Of a stretch of DNA of 38,949 bases, positions 1 through 9,775 are shown piece by piece. Within the stretch, counting starts at the first letter, position 1; the number at the start of each line of letters is the position of its first letter. The notes beneath the pieces were generated by a model that saw only the letters and a program-made list of their open reading frames with translations, searched no databases and was not told where the DNA came from. Source of the DNA: Candidatus Gracilibacteria bacterium S5_H10 (GTDB lineage: Bacteria; Patescibacteriota; Gracilibacteria; Absconditabacterales; Absconditicoccaceae); NCBI GenBank assembly GCA_019248075.1, contig JAEHHG010000005.1, forward strand, positions 1 to 38,949, in the 5' to 3' direction. The position numbers were made by a program, and so were the translations under genes.

Positions 1-171
1 GTTATGATCCAGCTGATTCACAACATGACGTTTTTTATACTGACGCAAAACAAAATAGAGCACAAAGAACAAAGAAATCCCAAATATAATAACAATACCA
101 AATAGCTGAATATACCATCACAAACGCATACCTTCAATATTGGGGATTGCTAAAAACGAAAAATCTGACAT
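1..171 (-). CDS. Membrane-anchored small protein, 5' part only (runs off left edge)
   Basis: Read on the minus strand from an ATG at 171, this frame gives 57 codons before the window ends. It has a short polar N-terminus, one strong hydrophobic helix (about residues 22-42, WYIQLFGIVIIFGISLFFV) and then YKKRHVVNQLDHN. That last stretch also occurs in the plus-strand gene at 199-522, because bases 1-39 are the exact reverse complement of 223-261. Joining this N-terminus to the plus-strand continuation would give a coherent 143-residue single-pass membrane protein. One internal TGA (Arg-Leu-TGA-Trp) is read as Gly. I do not recognise the family. The arrangement is either a real inverted segment or an assembly or amplification chimera. 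Confidence 0.5.
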
Positions 172-261
172 ACAAAAAATTATAATAAGACAATTAAAAT
201 GGTAAGGATTCAAAGGAGCGCATATAAAAAACGTCATGTTGTGAATCAGCTGGATCATAAC
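1..261. repeat. 39-bp perfect inverted repeat flanking a 183-bp segment
   Basis: Bases 1-39 and 223-261 are perfect reverse complements. The match stops at base 40/222 on the inner side and cannot be followed outwards because the window ends. The intervening 40-222 holds the start and membrane helix of a gene on the minus strand. Flipping 40-222 in place would fuse that start, in frame, to the plus-strand reading frame that continues to 522. This is what an invertible phase-variation segment would look like. It is also what a fold-back chimera at a contig end would look like. Confidence 0.85.
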
Positions 262-522
262 TATCATCAATCTCAGGATTTAGCAAAACAATTGCTTATC
301 CAAAAGATTCATCAATCCTCAGGCAAAGATAAGCTTGTATTATTCATTGAATATGTGGAAAAATTTGTTACAACCAAGGCCTATGCAAATCCATGAGAAC
401 TTTTGTCAGCTCATTGATTTACTCAACACGAGGTTGAGACATGTAAACGTGTGTTGTACACGGATGCATTGCTTTCTAAAGACATAGAAATGAAAATAGA
501 AAAAAGCTTCGCGATAAAATAA
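199..522 (+). CDS. Small hypothetical protein, possibly the displaced 3' part of a membrane protein
   Basis: This 107-codon frame ends at TAA 520-522 and contains two TGA=Gly codons (394 and 415). The first eight residues (MVRIQRSA) come from the segment between the inverted repeats. From YKKRHVVNQ onward the frame continues what looks like the cytoplasmic tail of the protein begun on the minus strand at 171. The tail is polar and helical and ends with a GFTQHEVETCKRVL-like segment. As it stands the protein has no membrane helix, so in this orientation it would be soluble and mislocalised, or not expressed. Family unknown. The final codons run into a CTTCGCGATAAA-type repeat. Confidence 0.5.
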
Positions 523-564
523 AATCATACCATACCATTGTCATTTACCACATAATTGAATCCT

Positions 565-2043
565 ATGCTGATCGATATGATAGAACAATATGACGCAGAA
601 AAGATAGCATTGTTTCGTGGTGTTTGGGAAAGAACGCTCTTACATCTCGCGCAACAGCAGGATCACAAAAAGATTCTTTCTTTTTTGTGTAAAGTCGGAA
701 TAGTTGATATTGATGAACGTGATAAACTTGTTGTTTTTGGTGTCCCTAATGAATTTATCCTTACCCAAGCCAAAAAATTTTTTGCAAAATCGCTTAAAGA
801 AGCTATCAATGAAGTATATAATGATCAGTTTTCTGTTAAATTTATTGTCTATGCAAAATTTTCTAATAATAATGACTTGCTCGTTGATCTCAAAAAACTT
901 TTGAACATAAAAGAGGTGAAAAAATCTGAACTTATGTCAGAGAAAAAAACTATCAAAAACGAATTGTCTCAATTTTTCGGCATTCTTTTTGATCCTAAAT
1001 TTACGTTTGATACTTTTGTTGTATGAGCGACCAATAATATTGCTTTTTCAGCTGCAAAAGCAGTAACTGCTAATCCTGGACAAGCATATAATCCATTGTT
1101 TCTTTATGGAACTGTTGGTCTTGGAAAAACACATTTGATGCAGGCGATAGGAAACGAAATCATGGCGAAATTTCCTGATAAAGTCGTTGTATATCTTCCC
1201 ACGAGTAAACTTATCGATGAAATCGTTACCGCAATAAAAGGCAATAAGCTCACCAACGTTTTGAAAAAGTTTGATGACGTAGATGTCCTGCTCATTGATG
1301 ATGTACAATTTCTTGCAGACAAAGATAAAACCCAAGAAATATTTCACAATATTTTCAATGATTTTCAACTAAAAAACAAACAAATCATTCTTTCTTCTGA
1401 CCGCCCTCCGAAAGAGCTCGTACATATCGAACCGAGACTCAAATCACGTTTTGCTTTAGGATTGGTCGCTGATATTAAATCACCAGATTTTGAGACAAGA
1501 ATCGCTATTTTACAATCTAAGCTCATGAACAAATGAGAAGATTTGGAATTCCATCTACTAGAAATCATCGCAAAATATATCAAGGAAAATGTGAGAGAGC
1601 TTGAATGAGCATTGAATATCTTATTGAGCAGAAAAGCTATTTTGCATAAAGATGTCAACGAAGAAGATGTTCATGAATGTCTCAAAACTTTATGATATAA
1701 AGTAGAGCAGAGTGCTGATGCCACACAAGCCGTTGTAGTTTCCAATACTAAATGAACGAAAAATTTTGATCTGCTTGTAGATATGGTGGCACAATATTAT
1801 GGAATTTCTGTCCAAGAATTGAAATCTGAATCGAGAAAAAAAGAAATCACCAATGCGCGTCAGATTTTGATGCTTTTGGCAAAAAAATATTTTAATCGAA
1901 CACTTGAAAGAATAGGTGATCATTTTGGCTGAAAAGGTCATGCTGCAGTTATCTACGCTATCAACAATACTGAGAAAAAAATTAAAAAAGACCAAGATAT
2001 GGCCCATGATTATGAAGTGTTTGTAGATTGGTTAGGAAAATAA
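565..2043 (+). CDS. dnaA: Chromosomal replication initiator DnaA
   Basis: This 492-residue protein is full length for DnaA. It binds DnaA boxes and ATP to open the replication origin. The AAA+ domain begins around FVVGATNNIAF (residues 151-161, Gly from TGA at 1024). Walker A GTVGLGKTHL is at about 182-191 and Walker B VLLIDDVQF near 241-249. The C-terminal DNA-binding helix-turn-helix carries FGGKGHAAVIYA (about 454-465), the domain IV signature, with the second Gly encoded by TGA. Several further TGA codons sit at glycines (for example LEGALN). A TTG at 556 would add three residues; I chose the ATG at 565. The N-terminal protein-interaction domain is weakly conserved. It stands alone on the plus strand, without dnaN after it, and ends in a terminator. 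Confidence 0.95.
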
Positions 2044-2060
2044 TTCTACCGTCTCGGCTT

Positions 2061-2110
2061 CATTCCTGCAGCTTGCCCCGCAGAATTGAGTGGGATGCCG
2101 GAATGACGTA
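2061..2110. repeat. GCCGGAATGACG-type palindromic repeat, copy A
   Basis: The minus strand of 2061-2085 matches the first part of copy B (5692-5721) with about two mismatches in 25 bases, and 2096-2110 (TGCCGGAATGACGTA) matches the end of copy B on the plus strand. Copy A therefore has both arms of a palindrome-like element. It lies between convergent dnaA and the next gene and is more GC-rich than its surroundings. It resembles short palindromic repeats that spread in intergenic DNA. Confidence 0.65.
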
Positions 2111-2122
2111 ACCATAGTGATG

Positions 2123-2147
2123 ACGGCAGGGGACTGTCGTTTTTTTT
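2123..2147 (+). terminator. Rho-independent terminator of dnaA
   Basis: Stem ACGGCAG (2123-2129) pairs with CTGTCGT (2134-2140, one G-U pair) around a GGGA loop and runs into eight T residues. It is 80 bases after the dnaA stop, just before the convergent gene's stop codon. Confidence 0.7.
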
Positions 2148-4182
2148 ATAAATTATCAAGCATGTTATCTGCTTCTTCGTGATCTTCTATGGTCTGAAAA
2201 TCAGCTGAATATCTATTGATGTTTTCAGAAACACTTTCGTCTTTTTCTATATTATCGACAAAGGTATTTAGATCATTGAGTGAAATTTTCCCGTTTTTAC
2301 TAAATCTATTGAAAAATTTGAGTGTTGATTTTCCTCGTTGTGAAGAGTAATCTACTGCACGTCTTTCTTGATTTATAGCTTTGAGCATTTTTTGTCGTCT
2401 TGGTTCTAAGTGATTTCGATGATCTTTTTTTAGTAAAGGATCTAGCCTTTTTATTAGGTTTTCACAGATGTTGTTTTCGTCAGATCTCATGTTTTCTGTA
2501 CTTTTGTCTCGGATCTCCATGAGCTTTCGTGCTTTCTTTTCAGTAATTTTTTCTGTTTTACTGTCTCTGTTGAGTTCCAGCATCACGGTTTCTGGTACGA
2601 ATGTCTTTTGCAATGTTTGTGCGGTGATATTTTTTTGTACATCTCTTTCGACGCGATTTTTTATCAATGCTTCTTGACCGTAATTTTTCATTAGTTCTTC
2701 ACTGATCTTGTCTTTGAGTGCTGTTTCAAAACTTTCTTGGTCTTGAGAACTTTCTAGTAGTTCATTGAAATATTTTTCTGATACTGTTTGCGCTTGTATA
2801 GTCAGCATATTCAATGTCGGTAGTTTTACTCCTAATTTATTTTTTCCTCATTTGTTTGCACCGAATGCAAATGTTTCTGAAGTTATATCATAATGAAGAA
2901 AATCATCTGATTGTAACTGTGCATCAGGATTGTTAAGATTGTAATAAAATCCTATCGTGTTTCCGTTGATAGTTTCGTTGATTGCGAGAATGTCGTCGTT
3001 GGTTTCATTCTGATCTGTTCCTTTTTGGATAGAAAATCCTTTTTGTGTGTCAGTTTCAAGTATATTAGCGAAATTTTTTTCGTCTATTTTATTATTGTCG
3101 AAATAGCTTGCTAAACCTCTGATACAGCTTCCCATTACTCTTTGCTTGATGATCTGTTGAGTCCTTTCCGGCAGATGTTCTTTGACGTCGTCTACTGCAT
3201 GGATGTAGGTGTCATACATTTCTGCACCTTTCATACTTTTGGCAATTTCATCATCTTTATCGTGAATTTCCTTATAGGATTTGATGATATCTTTGTTATT
3301 TTCTATCTCATTTCTTAACCTTTCATCCGGAATGAGTTTGACGTACGTAGCGAATTCTTCGTCGAAATCTTTGGACTCCGGAAGGATTGGCTTGCTGATC
3401 TTGTCGAATTTATCAGAAGTTTGTGTGTATTTGTTTAGGCTTTCGTTGTTTTCTACGATGACGTCTGTGTGCTCAGGATTGTCCAAGACTTTTTTCATCG
3501 TCGTCATCGGTGGCATGATTCCCAATTTGTCATTCAAGGCTTCATAGTTTTGCATGAACTCGCTGCCTTTGAGCTCGTCTTTGTTGGTCTCTGCAGTCAG
3601 ATAAAATTTGAGATAATCATCGACATTTAGCTCAGTGCCTTGTGTCTTTTTTGTAATCTGATCAATGGTGCTCTGGCTGATTGTTCCTTCTGTTTTCGCT
3701 GTTTGCACTTGTTCATCTGTGACTTTGTATTTACTGTCGAGCTTGTCGTAAGATTCTTTGGTTTTTTTTGCTTGTTCGTTGATGTCTTTAGTTTTTTCTG
3801 CTCATTGATTTGTTTGCTCTACTTGATTACTTAAATTATTATTTGTTGCTATTATTTCTTTGAATGTTCCTGTTTTGTTTTTTATAAAAGTATCCATATC
3901 TTCTCGTACTGCTGTGGTTTGTTCTTCGAGAGTTTTGCTTTTTAATATCCTATATTGGCTTCAAATAGGATTTTCTTTGATATAGGAAGTGATATCTTCT
4001 TGAGAAAAAAAATCGCTTATTTTTGGTTGCTGAAAAATATTGAGAAAAAAATCTTGCTTTTCTTTGTTGCCCGGCAATTTTTGCATTAAAGCCTCTTCAA
4101 TAGCAGTGTTTTTCGTTTCGTTATTTTTTTTTGTGTCTGCTATCTCTTGCGTGTTTTCTTGTGTTGATAATGTTTCTTGCAT
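2146..4182 (-). CDS. Large helical, charged hypothetical protein (678 aa)
   Basis: Reading TGA as Gly (positions 2848, 3802, 3961) joins three long frames into one 678-residue protein starting at ATG 4182. It is very rich in Glu, Lys, Asp, Asn and Thr, has almost no hydrophobic stretches and shows no signal peptide or membrane helix. Much of it should be helical or coiled coil (about residues 75-150 and 430-600). There are only two Cys (MGSCIRGL and NNICENL). I recognise no family. It is the last of three minus-strand genes. The two upstream ones encode a secreted helical protein and a lipoprotein, but a terminator lies between it and them, so it probably has its own promoter. A cytoplasmic scaffold or a surface protein exported by another route are both possible. 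Confidence 0.8.
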
Positions 4183-4197
4183 ATAACTTCTTGATAT

Positions 4198-4224
4198 AAA
4201 AAAGAGTATACCTTAAGTATACTC
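4198..4224 (-). terminator. Rho-independent terminator after the secreted helical protein
   Basis: On the minus strand GAGTATAC and GTATACTC (4217-4224 and 4204-4211) form a perfect 8-bp stem with a 5-base loop, followed by six T residues (4203 to 4198). It lies between the stop at 4254 and the ATG at 4182, separating the two genes. Confidence 0.75.
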
Positions 4225-4253
4225 ATAGTGTCGTATTTTGTCAAAAAAATTGC

Positions 4254-5030
4254 TTATTTACTTGCGTCAAATAGTGATTTCATGTGCGCAGAAGGTTCTA
4301 TGGAAAATTCTTGATATATGTTTTGTATTTCTATTACTAAATTTTTGATAGATGAATTACTTCTTACATCTTCTGGTGAAAATCATTGCATAGTTTTTTC
4401 GAGTTCACTAACTTCTTCTTCAAGTTCTTGTTGTGATTCTTGTAATTTTTTCTTGAGCTGTGCAGTTTTTTCTTCTAATCTTTGATAATATCATTTAAAT
4501 CGTGCTTTGTAGTCTGTATCAAGCTTTTCTATGTATTGGAAACTTTCATCAGTTATATCTGCATCATAGGTGTCTGAAAAAATTGTATTTCAAGGAAGCA
4601 TAAACTCTAGTGCTAATATGATTGCTCCTATTTTTTGTTTAGGGTCTTGGATGTTTGTTGCCATTTCGCTAAGCAACTTGGTTACTGCTTCTTTGTGTTC
4701 TTCGTCTCGAAAACTGTTGAGCATAGTTTCCAAATGTTCTTTCATATCAGGGTAGTATTTATCTACGTTTTCTATAGCGAAGTTGAGGATGTTTGTACTG
4801 TCTGGATTCTTTTCTCGCTGTGCTGCTTGCTGTTTTTTTGTGTCTATTTTTACTACGATCTCTTTGTCTGGATTATTTTTAAAGACTTCTTTGATCTCTT
4901 TTTGGACTGCTGAACTACTTGGATTTGCGTTTACGTTCAACGTGATAAAGAGGGTAGTCCCTACCACCGCTATCGCTTTGATAAACTTGGAGCTTGATTC
5001 CTTTGTCGTATGGCGCAGCTTGTTGAGCAT
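4254..5030 (-). CDS. Secreted helical hypothetical protein (258 aa)
   Basis: The protein starts MLNKLRHTTKESSSKFIKA and then has a hydrophobic stretch (AIAVVGTTLFITLNV) ending NANPSSS, a convincing Sec signal peptide with cleavage after NANA-type residues. The mature part is hydrophilic and helical. It includes a strong Gln/Glu/Lys coiled coil late in the chain (QRLEEKTAQLKKKLQESQQ and following). TGA codons at 4590, 4491 and 4383 are read as Gly. Translation ends at TAA 4254 after SLFDASK. It has no Cys and no recognised domain. It follows the ferredoxin-like lipoprotein with an 84-base gap, so the two may be co-transcribed and both act outside the cytoplasmic membrane. Confidence 0.8.
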
Positions 5031-5114
5031 AGCTTTTTTTGTAAAAAGTAAATCGTATCCATATGTAGCTAATTATAGACAATTTGTATTTCTTGTCAAA
5101 TCATTTGTTTGGTC

Positions 5115-5492
5115 TTACGCTACATCGATTGCTCTTTCGTTACAACGCATAATCGCTTGTTGTACTTGTGTCTCTCCTATATGATCCTGTGAGATTATCT
5201 CTGCTTTTCCGTTTTGCATGCTAAATGTCTCCGGTGCAATTCTTGCACATTTTCCGCATCATCTACATCTATCGTTTATGCTGATTGTCTGTTGGACTGT
5301 AGTGCTTGTATCCAAGTTTGTTGTATCTTGGTTTGTCGTTTCCTGAACTTCTGCGTCTTGGATTGTAGACGTGTTTGTCGGTGATATAGCTCAAATTGTC
5401 TCTGTGCTTTTTTGACATCCTCATAAGAGCGTAAGTAAAGAACATATCCCTATAACATTAGCAAAATTTCTTCGTTGTTTTAGTGTCATCAT
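5115..5492 (-). CDS. Lipoprotein with a single [4Fe-4S] ferredoxin-like domain
   Basis: This gene has no usable frame under the standard code. With TGA as Gly it gives 125 residues from ATG 5492. The N-terminus has a lipobox (LLTLLGGC, one Gly from TGA), predicting a lipid anchor at that Cys. About 45 Thr/Gln-rich linker residues follow, then a compact ferredoxin fold: CRGCGKCARIAPETF (three Cys as CxxCxxC), an acidic turn, and a fourth Cys in IMRCNERAIDVA. Single-cluster ferredoxins normally have CP after the fourth cysteine; here it is CN. An electron-transfer protein tethered outside the membrane is unusual for a reduced CPR cell. No redox partner is encoded nearby. The ATG at 5489 is an alternative start. 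Confidence 0.75.
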
Positions 5493-5691
5493 ACTATAAA
5501 AATAATAAAACGACGTGACTATATAAAAGTTCCTTAAATAAAACTTAAACGCTTCACTGAGAATGTTTTTTTCGGAATTCATATCTTGCTTTTTTATGTA
5601 ATTCCCGTGCTAAGGTTTGGAATATGGAATCTATTGTTATTGTTATTGTTTTTTTTGCTTGGATTCAGGCTGCACTACTTGACCCTCGTAG

Positions 5692-5721
5692 TTCTGCGGG
5701 GCAGGCTGCCGGAATGACGTA
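5692..5721 (+). repeat. GCCGGAATGACG-type repeat, copy B
   Basis: The sequence begins TTCTGCGGGGCAGGCTGCC and ends GGAATGACGTAG. It is nearly identical to the reverse complement of 2061-2085 and, at its 3' end, to 2096-2110. It is GC-rich in an AT-rich spacer. Confidence 0.65.
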
Positions 5722-5763
5722 GCGTAGTGTGTGTAGATTTCTTTGGTTTTGGTAATGACAAAA

Positions 5764-5797
5764 TAAAAAAAAGGACTTGGAAATTAGCTCCTTGTCC
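5764..5797 (-). terminator. Rho-independent terminator of clpC
   Basis: On the minus strand a hairpin formed by 5797-5773 (GGAC/GTCC with an inner GGA/TCC and a small internal loop) is followed by nine T residues (5772-5764). It starts about 25 bases after the clpC stop. Confidence 0.6.
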
Positions 5798-5820
5798 CTT
5801 ATTTCTTCCGTGAATTGGAA

Positions 5821-8400
5821 TTATTTTTTCTTTTTTGGATTCATAATTTTTTCAATCAATTTTGGTTCTATTTCATCTTGGATATATCTTTCGAGTGGTC
5901 TTGCTCCGTATTGAGGTTCATAGATTTTCTCGATAATTTCTTTGATCTGTTTGTCAGAATATTTTGGTAATTCTATTTCAGAATTTGTTTTTCGTGCAGT
6001 CAAGAAATCATTGATCTTGTTTTTCATAATCTTGGCCAAGGTTTCTTTGTCCAGATGTTTGAAGACAATTTTGTAATCAATTCTGTTGATCAATTCAGGA
6101 GTAAGGAAGTTTTTCATTTCTTCGATCACTCTTTCTTTGACTTGTTCAAATTCTTTGTCTTTGATATCTCATTTTTCTCCTGTAGCAAATCCTATGGTAC
6201 TTTGCTTTTTTACGAATTCTTCACTACCGATATTTGATGTCATGATGATGATTGTATTTTTGAAATCTATGATTCTTCCTTTTGCGTCTTTGAGTTGTCC
6301 TTCATCCAAAATCTGCAATAAGATATTCAAAACGTCGCTAGATGCTTTTTCTATTTCATCAAATAATATCACTGAATATGGTTTTCTTCTGACTGCTTCG
6401 GTGAGTCCTCCTCCTTCTTCGTATCCTACATATCCCGCAGGAGAACCTATCAATTTTGATACGGAATATTTTTCCATAAATTCAGACATATCTATTCTGA
6501 TCATTGCGTCAGGATTACCGAAATACTCTTTTGCGATAAGTTTTGCTAAGAAAGTTTTTCCTACACCGCTTGGTCCAAGACACAAAAATGATCCGATTGG
6601 TTTTGTATATTTGATGACTGATAATCTGCTTCTTGTGAGTGTTTTTACAATAGCATCGACTGCTTCATCTTGTCAGATGATATTCTTTTTGAGTGTTTCA
6701 TTGAGTCTTCTCAATTTCTCTATTTCAGATTCATTGACGATGTTTGTAGGAATTCCTGTTTTGTCAGCCAATACGTTTCCGATATCTTCATCCGTGATAT
6801 TTGGTCTGAGGTGGGTAGGAATGTTTTTGTTTGTTCTTATTTTTTGCATTTCTATTTTGGCTTCTTCTTCTTTTGCTTTGAGCTCTGCTGCTCCAAAATA
6901 GTCTTGCTTCTCAATAGCTTCTTCGATCTTGTTTTGGATCTTGGTCAATGTCTCTTCAAATTTTTTATAATCTTTGTCATTGTCGAGCTTTTGATTCATG
7001 GTTGATTTTCTTGCACATGCTTCGTCGAGGATATCAAGCGCCTTGTCTGGTAAAAATTTATTCATCATAAATCTTTTGCTGAGATTGATCGCTACATCGA
7101 TTGCTTCGTTATTGATTTTTACTCCGTGGAAATCTTCATAGGTCTTTTTTAATCCTAGAAGGATTTGTTTGCTCATTTCTATATCAGGCTCGTTGATGAT
7201 GACTTCTTGGAATCTTCTTTTGAGTGCAGCATCTTTTTCAATATATTTTTGATATTCATTGAATGTTGTAGATCAGATAAGTTTTATCTTTCCTCTAGAA
7301 AGAAGTGGTTTGAGCATCTGTGCTGCATCTCCGTTTTCTTGTCCTCCTGCACCGATGATAGTGTGGATTTCGTCGATAAAGAGGATGATATTGTTAGTAG
7401 GATCCATTGCTTCTTCAAGAATTGATTTCATTCTTGATTCAAATTCTCCTCTATATTTTGTCCCTGCAACTAATGTTCCCATATCGAGCAAAAATATTCT
7501 CTTGTTCTTGAGTTTTTCCGGTACATCATTTTGTGTTATTTTTTGCGCTAATCATTCTACAATAGCAGTTTTTCCAACACCAGCCTCTCCAATCAACAAG
7601 GGATTGTTTTTGTTTTTTCTGAGAAGTGTGTAAATGATTTGATTGATTTCATTGTCTCTTCCAATGATGGGATCAATCAATCCATCTTTGACTTCTTTGG
7701 TCAAGTCCGTACCAAAGTACTCTATAGTGAGTTTTTTTTCTTCTTTTTTGCTTTTGTCACCCGTCACCGCAGTGTTTTCTTTTTCGACAATTTCGCTTTC
7801 TACGGCATCTAAGAGCATGTTGATGTTGCTCATTTTTTGCATTTTTTCTATTTTCATAAGTTTAATCTTATTAACATCTAAATTGAACGTTATAAAGATT
7901 TTACTCAAGACTTGTAAAAAAGCAAATAGTCACATCTTTAATATGAGTGGGTTTTTGCTAAGTTTTTTATAGTTTTCACCTATTGTTTTTGTGTCTATGT
8001 GATGATTGTTTAGGTATTGAGTAAATTGATTTGACAAATCGTAAAATGATACAAAAAATAATACATCTACATCGACTTTCTTGGTTTTTTCGTTAATATG
8101 TTTAGTAAGCTCTTGGGAAATCTTTCTGTTGAGTGGAAGTTCTTTTGTATCGTTGAGTTTCATTCTTGTGTTGTCATTTGTATATTTACTTTGAAAATAT
8201 TCTTCTAATACGTCTTCTGGTATTTCGAGTAATTTCCAAAAAATAGTGTTAAGATCCTGGTGTTTGAGAAACATTGAAATTCCCCAAAAGAGATCTTCGC
8301 CATGGATTGTCTTTTGTCTATTGGTACATGCTAATGTATTTGCTTGAAGTATGCATGAGCTAGAATTGTCTGTTAGCATTGTCTGTATCTGTGAAAACAT
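5821..8400 (-). CDS. clpC: ATP-dependent unfoldase ClpC (double AAA+ Hsp100)
   Basis: This 859-residue protein unfolds substrates for the ClpP protease. The first ~155 residues are a poorly conserved Clp N domain. D1 has Walker A GEAGVGKT (271-278), Walker [10 protein letters not shown] and a downstream [12 protein letters not shown] loop. The middle region carries a UVR-like coiled coil ([20 protein letters not shown]), typical of ClpC. D2 has Walker A GPSGVGKT (609-616) and Walker [11 protein letters not shown]. The [10 protein letters not shown] loop matches the IGF-type ClpP-docking loop, which argues for ClpC over the disaggregase ClpB. The C-terminal small domain has [15 protein letters not shown]. 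Glycines at 6169, 6673, 7273, 7552 and 7930 are TGA-coded. No clpP, mcsA or ctsR lies in the window. Confidence 0.92.
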
Positions 8401-8555
8401 ACCTTTCGAAATCTAATGTAAAATCGTTATTTTCATACAGTATTTTTTTGAAAGAAGAATTCAATAGAACTAAAATAAAAAAATAGCTTTTCTTGATTAT
8501 AATGTGCTGATAATTACTCTAAGAGTATTCATTTATACTTTTTTTTATTGTCATT
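8401..8555. promoter_or_regulatory. Divergent promoter region between clpC and alr
   Basis: The 155-base spacer between divergent starts must carry both promoters. A TATAAT at 8498-8503 is a candidate -10 box for alr, about 50 bases before its ATG. No clear -35 box is visible 17 bases upstream. I found no CIRCE or CtsR-type operator on the clpC side. Confidence 0.3.
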
Positions 8556-9692
8556 ATGTTCTGATTTTTAAGGTCATTGTTTCATCCGAGCGTCAAACCT
8601 ATGAATATAGTTTGGCTTCGCAAAAGGATATTATTGGAAAATTTGGAATATCTTCAATCGCTCCAACCACAAGCAGGAATCTTTCCTGTATTAAAATCCA
8701 ATGCGTATGGACATGGACTCAAACAGATTGTTAGAATGTTGAGAAATAGCGGTGTCCCTTATCTTGCTGTAGATAGTTTCCCGGAGTATGCTGTTGCAAA
8801 AAAATATAGTGATATCCCAATTTTGATGATAGGAGAAACTCTGCTCGAAAACTATAAAAAATTTGATCTTAAAAGAACGACATTTTGTGTATATAACTTA
8901 GGTACGATCAGATATCTTGGAAGGTTAGGTAAGGCGATCAAAATCCATCTTTTTTTGAATACCGGGATGAATAGGGAAGGTGTTCAGGAGGATGAATTGT
9001 CCAATATCATAAATGAATTACAGAGTCATCCAACATTGGTTCTGGAATGAGTAATGTCGCATTTTTTTGATGCGGACAATATTTCTGATATGAATTTGAC
9101 TGAGCAGATTGCTCGTTTCAAACGTATGTATTACAAACTATTGGATGCAGGATTTGCTCCTGAACGAAGACATATAGGCAATAGCGCTGGTATGTTTAAA
9201 ATCTCTGATGACTTTTTTAATGCATATAGACCTGGAATCGCTTTGTATGGATACAATCCTTTGCGTAGTGATGATCCTTTGTATAAAAAGTGAAACAATC
9301 TTTTGCCTGTATTGTCTATTACTTCTAGAGTGATTAGCCTACAAACTGTTTGGCCTGGAGAATGAGTGAGTTATCAATATGAATATAAACCGTACGATAA
9401 AGAGACTATAGCGACTGTCCCTTTTGGATATGCAGAATGACTTTCAAGGACTGCTTCTGGTAAAATATTTATCAAACATCGTAAAACTTTTTTTCGTCAG
9501 GTAGGAACTATCTGTATGAATCTTTCTACGTATGTCGTAGATAGTGCTGTACATATTGGTGATGAAGTTGAAATACTCTCAGACAATCCTCGTGCAAAAA
9601 ATTCTTTGTATAATTTAGCTCAGCAGAGTTGAACTATTGTGTATGAATCGCTTGTGAAACTTGATAGAGGAATCAGGAGGGAAATAATATAA
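8556..9692 (+). CDS. alr: Alanine racemase (PLP-dependent)
   Basis: Converts L-alanine to D-alanine for peptidoglycan. The 378-residue length is normal for the family. The N-terminal TIM barrel contains VLKSNAYGHG with the PLP-binding Lys47. The C-terminal domain has GEGVSYQYEYK, which places the second catalytic base near Tyr273, followed by ATVPFGYAEGLSR. The usual CMDQ-like motif is changed to CMNLS. HIGNSAG and RPGIALYG are recognisable barrel motifs. TGA codons near 9048, 9291, 9363 and 9438 encode Gly; the 9363 one is in the active-site loop. ATG 8556 was chosen over TTG 8577 because it opens an uninterrupted code-25 frame. A ZIP transporter gene follows after 83 bases. Confidence 0.93.
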
Positions 9693-9775
9693 CTCAGTGA
9701 CTATGAACAAGGCAAAACATTCCTTTCACCTTTTACCTAGTTTCTTGTCCCAAATTTATTTTTTAAGTTAATGAT

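Larger units (their letters stand above)
5493..5820. other. Gene-free spacer with one repeat and a terminator
   Basis: These 328 bases lie upstream of the minus-strand lipoprotein gene and downstream of clpC. They contain an AT-rich stretch (5493-5640) that should hold the lipoprotein promoter, the GCCGGAATGACG repeat copy B at 5692-5721, a TTGGTAATGAC segment near 5744 that recurs at 15731, and the clpC terminator. No reading frame stands out. Confidence 0.6.

Noticed and set aside
1048-2007. Several minus-strand open frames across dnaA
   Set aside because: They are shadows of dnaA in other frames. The code-25 DnaA frame accounts for the region with clear motifs.
4570-5184. Plus-strand frames with hydrophobic translations opposite the secreted protein and ferredoxin genes
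   Set aside because: The minus strand carries a signal peptide, lipobox and ferredoxin cysteines; the plus frames are complements of Lys/Glu-rich coding DNA.
6055-7633. Plus-strand open frames of 80-270 codons across clpC
   Set aside because: They are antisense to well-supported ClpC motifs and have serine/phenylalanine-rich, low-information translations.
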